Part shown: positions 63,766 through 64,000 of the stretch, piece by piece
How positions within the stretch are numbered: the stretch's first letter is position 1
Layout of the letters: every line of letters begins with the position of its first letter
From: Proteus vulgaris
GTDB taxonomy: Bacteria; Pseudomonadota; Gammaproteobacteria; Enterobacterales; Enterobacteriaceae
Direction of reading: 5' to 3'
Assembly: GCF_033708015.1 (NCBI RefSeq)
Contig: NZ_CP137920.1
Coordinates: 1,054,001-1,118,000, forward strand
Length of the DNA: 64,000 bases
Translations under genes and position numbers: made by a program
The notes under the pieces: model-generated
The model's database searches: none
What the model was told of the DNA's origin: nothing
The model's input: only the letters and a program-made list of their open reading frames with translations

Positions 63766-64000
63766 TGCGTAGTCGCTTACGAAAATGGAGTAAAGAACTG
63801 ATTGTTCTGGTAGTCATTTTCGTTGTAGCTACTTTTGCGATAGATTGGTGGCGACAACCTACGCCACCATCTTTAACAAACTTACCTGAGCTTTATACTG
63901 TTGATAATAAAGTTGTTTCTTTAGCTGAATTGAGTGCTGAGAAGCCTTTATTAATCTATTTTTGGGCAACGTGGTGTGGGATTTGTAAACTAACAACACC
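63765..64000 (+). CDS. scsD: ScsD, thioredoxin-like membrane protein (partial)
   Basis: The first 78 codons only; the gene runs off the right edge. A membrane anchor (about 11-27, ELIVLVVIFVVATFAI) is followed by a TlpA-type thioredoxin domain whose active site Cys71-Gly-Ile-Cys74 lies in WATWCGICKL. ScsD is the last gene of scsABCD. Confidence 0.92.
   Translation, partial: MRSRLRKWSKELIVLVVIFVVATFAIDWWRQPTPPSLTNLPELYTVDNKVVSLAELSAEKPLLIYFWATWCGICKLTT

Overview
The window looks like a chromosomal segment of Proteus mirabilis or a very close relative. The DNA is A/T-rich, nearly every housekeeping protein is close to its enterobacterial homologue, and the gene order follows Escherichia coli blocks. 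The right end carries a complete-looking scsABCD copper/thiol locus of the Proteus type. The species call is an inference from these features, not a database match. No insertion sequence, prophage, integrase or CRISPR array was seen.

Layout. (1) 1-5342: bamD (partial, minus), divergent from rluD-pgeF-clpB, with a sigma-32 promoter before clpB and a terminator after it. (2) 5497-11259: a full rRNA operon with promoters P1 and P2, boxA sites, 16S, tRNA-Ile, tRNA-Ala, 23S, 5S and a terminator. Processing stems are visible and two palindromic blocks lie in the spacer. (3) 11300-19325: yfiM, pssA, patZ, tapT and yfiF in E. coli order, interrupted by an extra gene for an ElaD/SseL-like cysteine protease (16863-17918). 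(4) 19350-22781: emrR-emrA-emrB multidrug efflux with a perfect 28-bp palindrome before emrA. (5) 23274-32216: accessory block with an MFS transporter, a four-gene lipid-type cluster related to E. coli ynbA/C/D, a Fur-boxed TonB-dependent receptor and a small membrane protein. (6) 32498-40406: proVWX glycine betaine uptake and nrdHIEF ribonucleotide reductase, the latter with Fur and NrdR sites. (7) 40689-50561: ogt, cspE, then a long minus-strand run of crcB, lipA, lipB, ybeD, dacA, rlpA, rodA, mrdA, rlmH and rsfS. (8) 50598-56676: an ERIC element, a DUF1722-type gene on the plus strand, then nadD-holA-lptE-leuS. (9) 57003-60154: the gltIJKL glutamate/aspartate transporter. (10) 60521-64000: scsABC and the start of scsD, running off the window.

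How the genes fit together. The minus-strand run from leuS to crcB is the conserved cell-elongation, lipoate and ribosome-maturation neighbourhood. Here it is split between nadD and rsfS by an ERIC repeat and an opposite-strand gene. The nrd-pro-emr order of E. coli is also kept but widened by the roughly 9-kb accessory block. Iron control is visible twice, at the TonB receptor and at nrdHIEF, as canonical Fur boxes.

The least explained parts are the lone ElaD/SseL-like protease and the ynb-like lipid cluster, whose phosphatidyltransferase has Asn at two of the four canonical Asp positions. These are the best candidates for new biology here.
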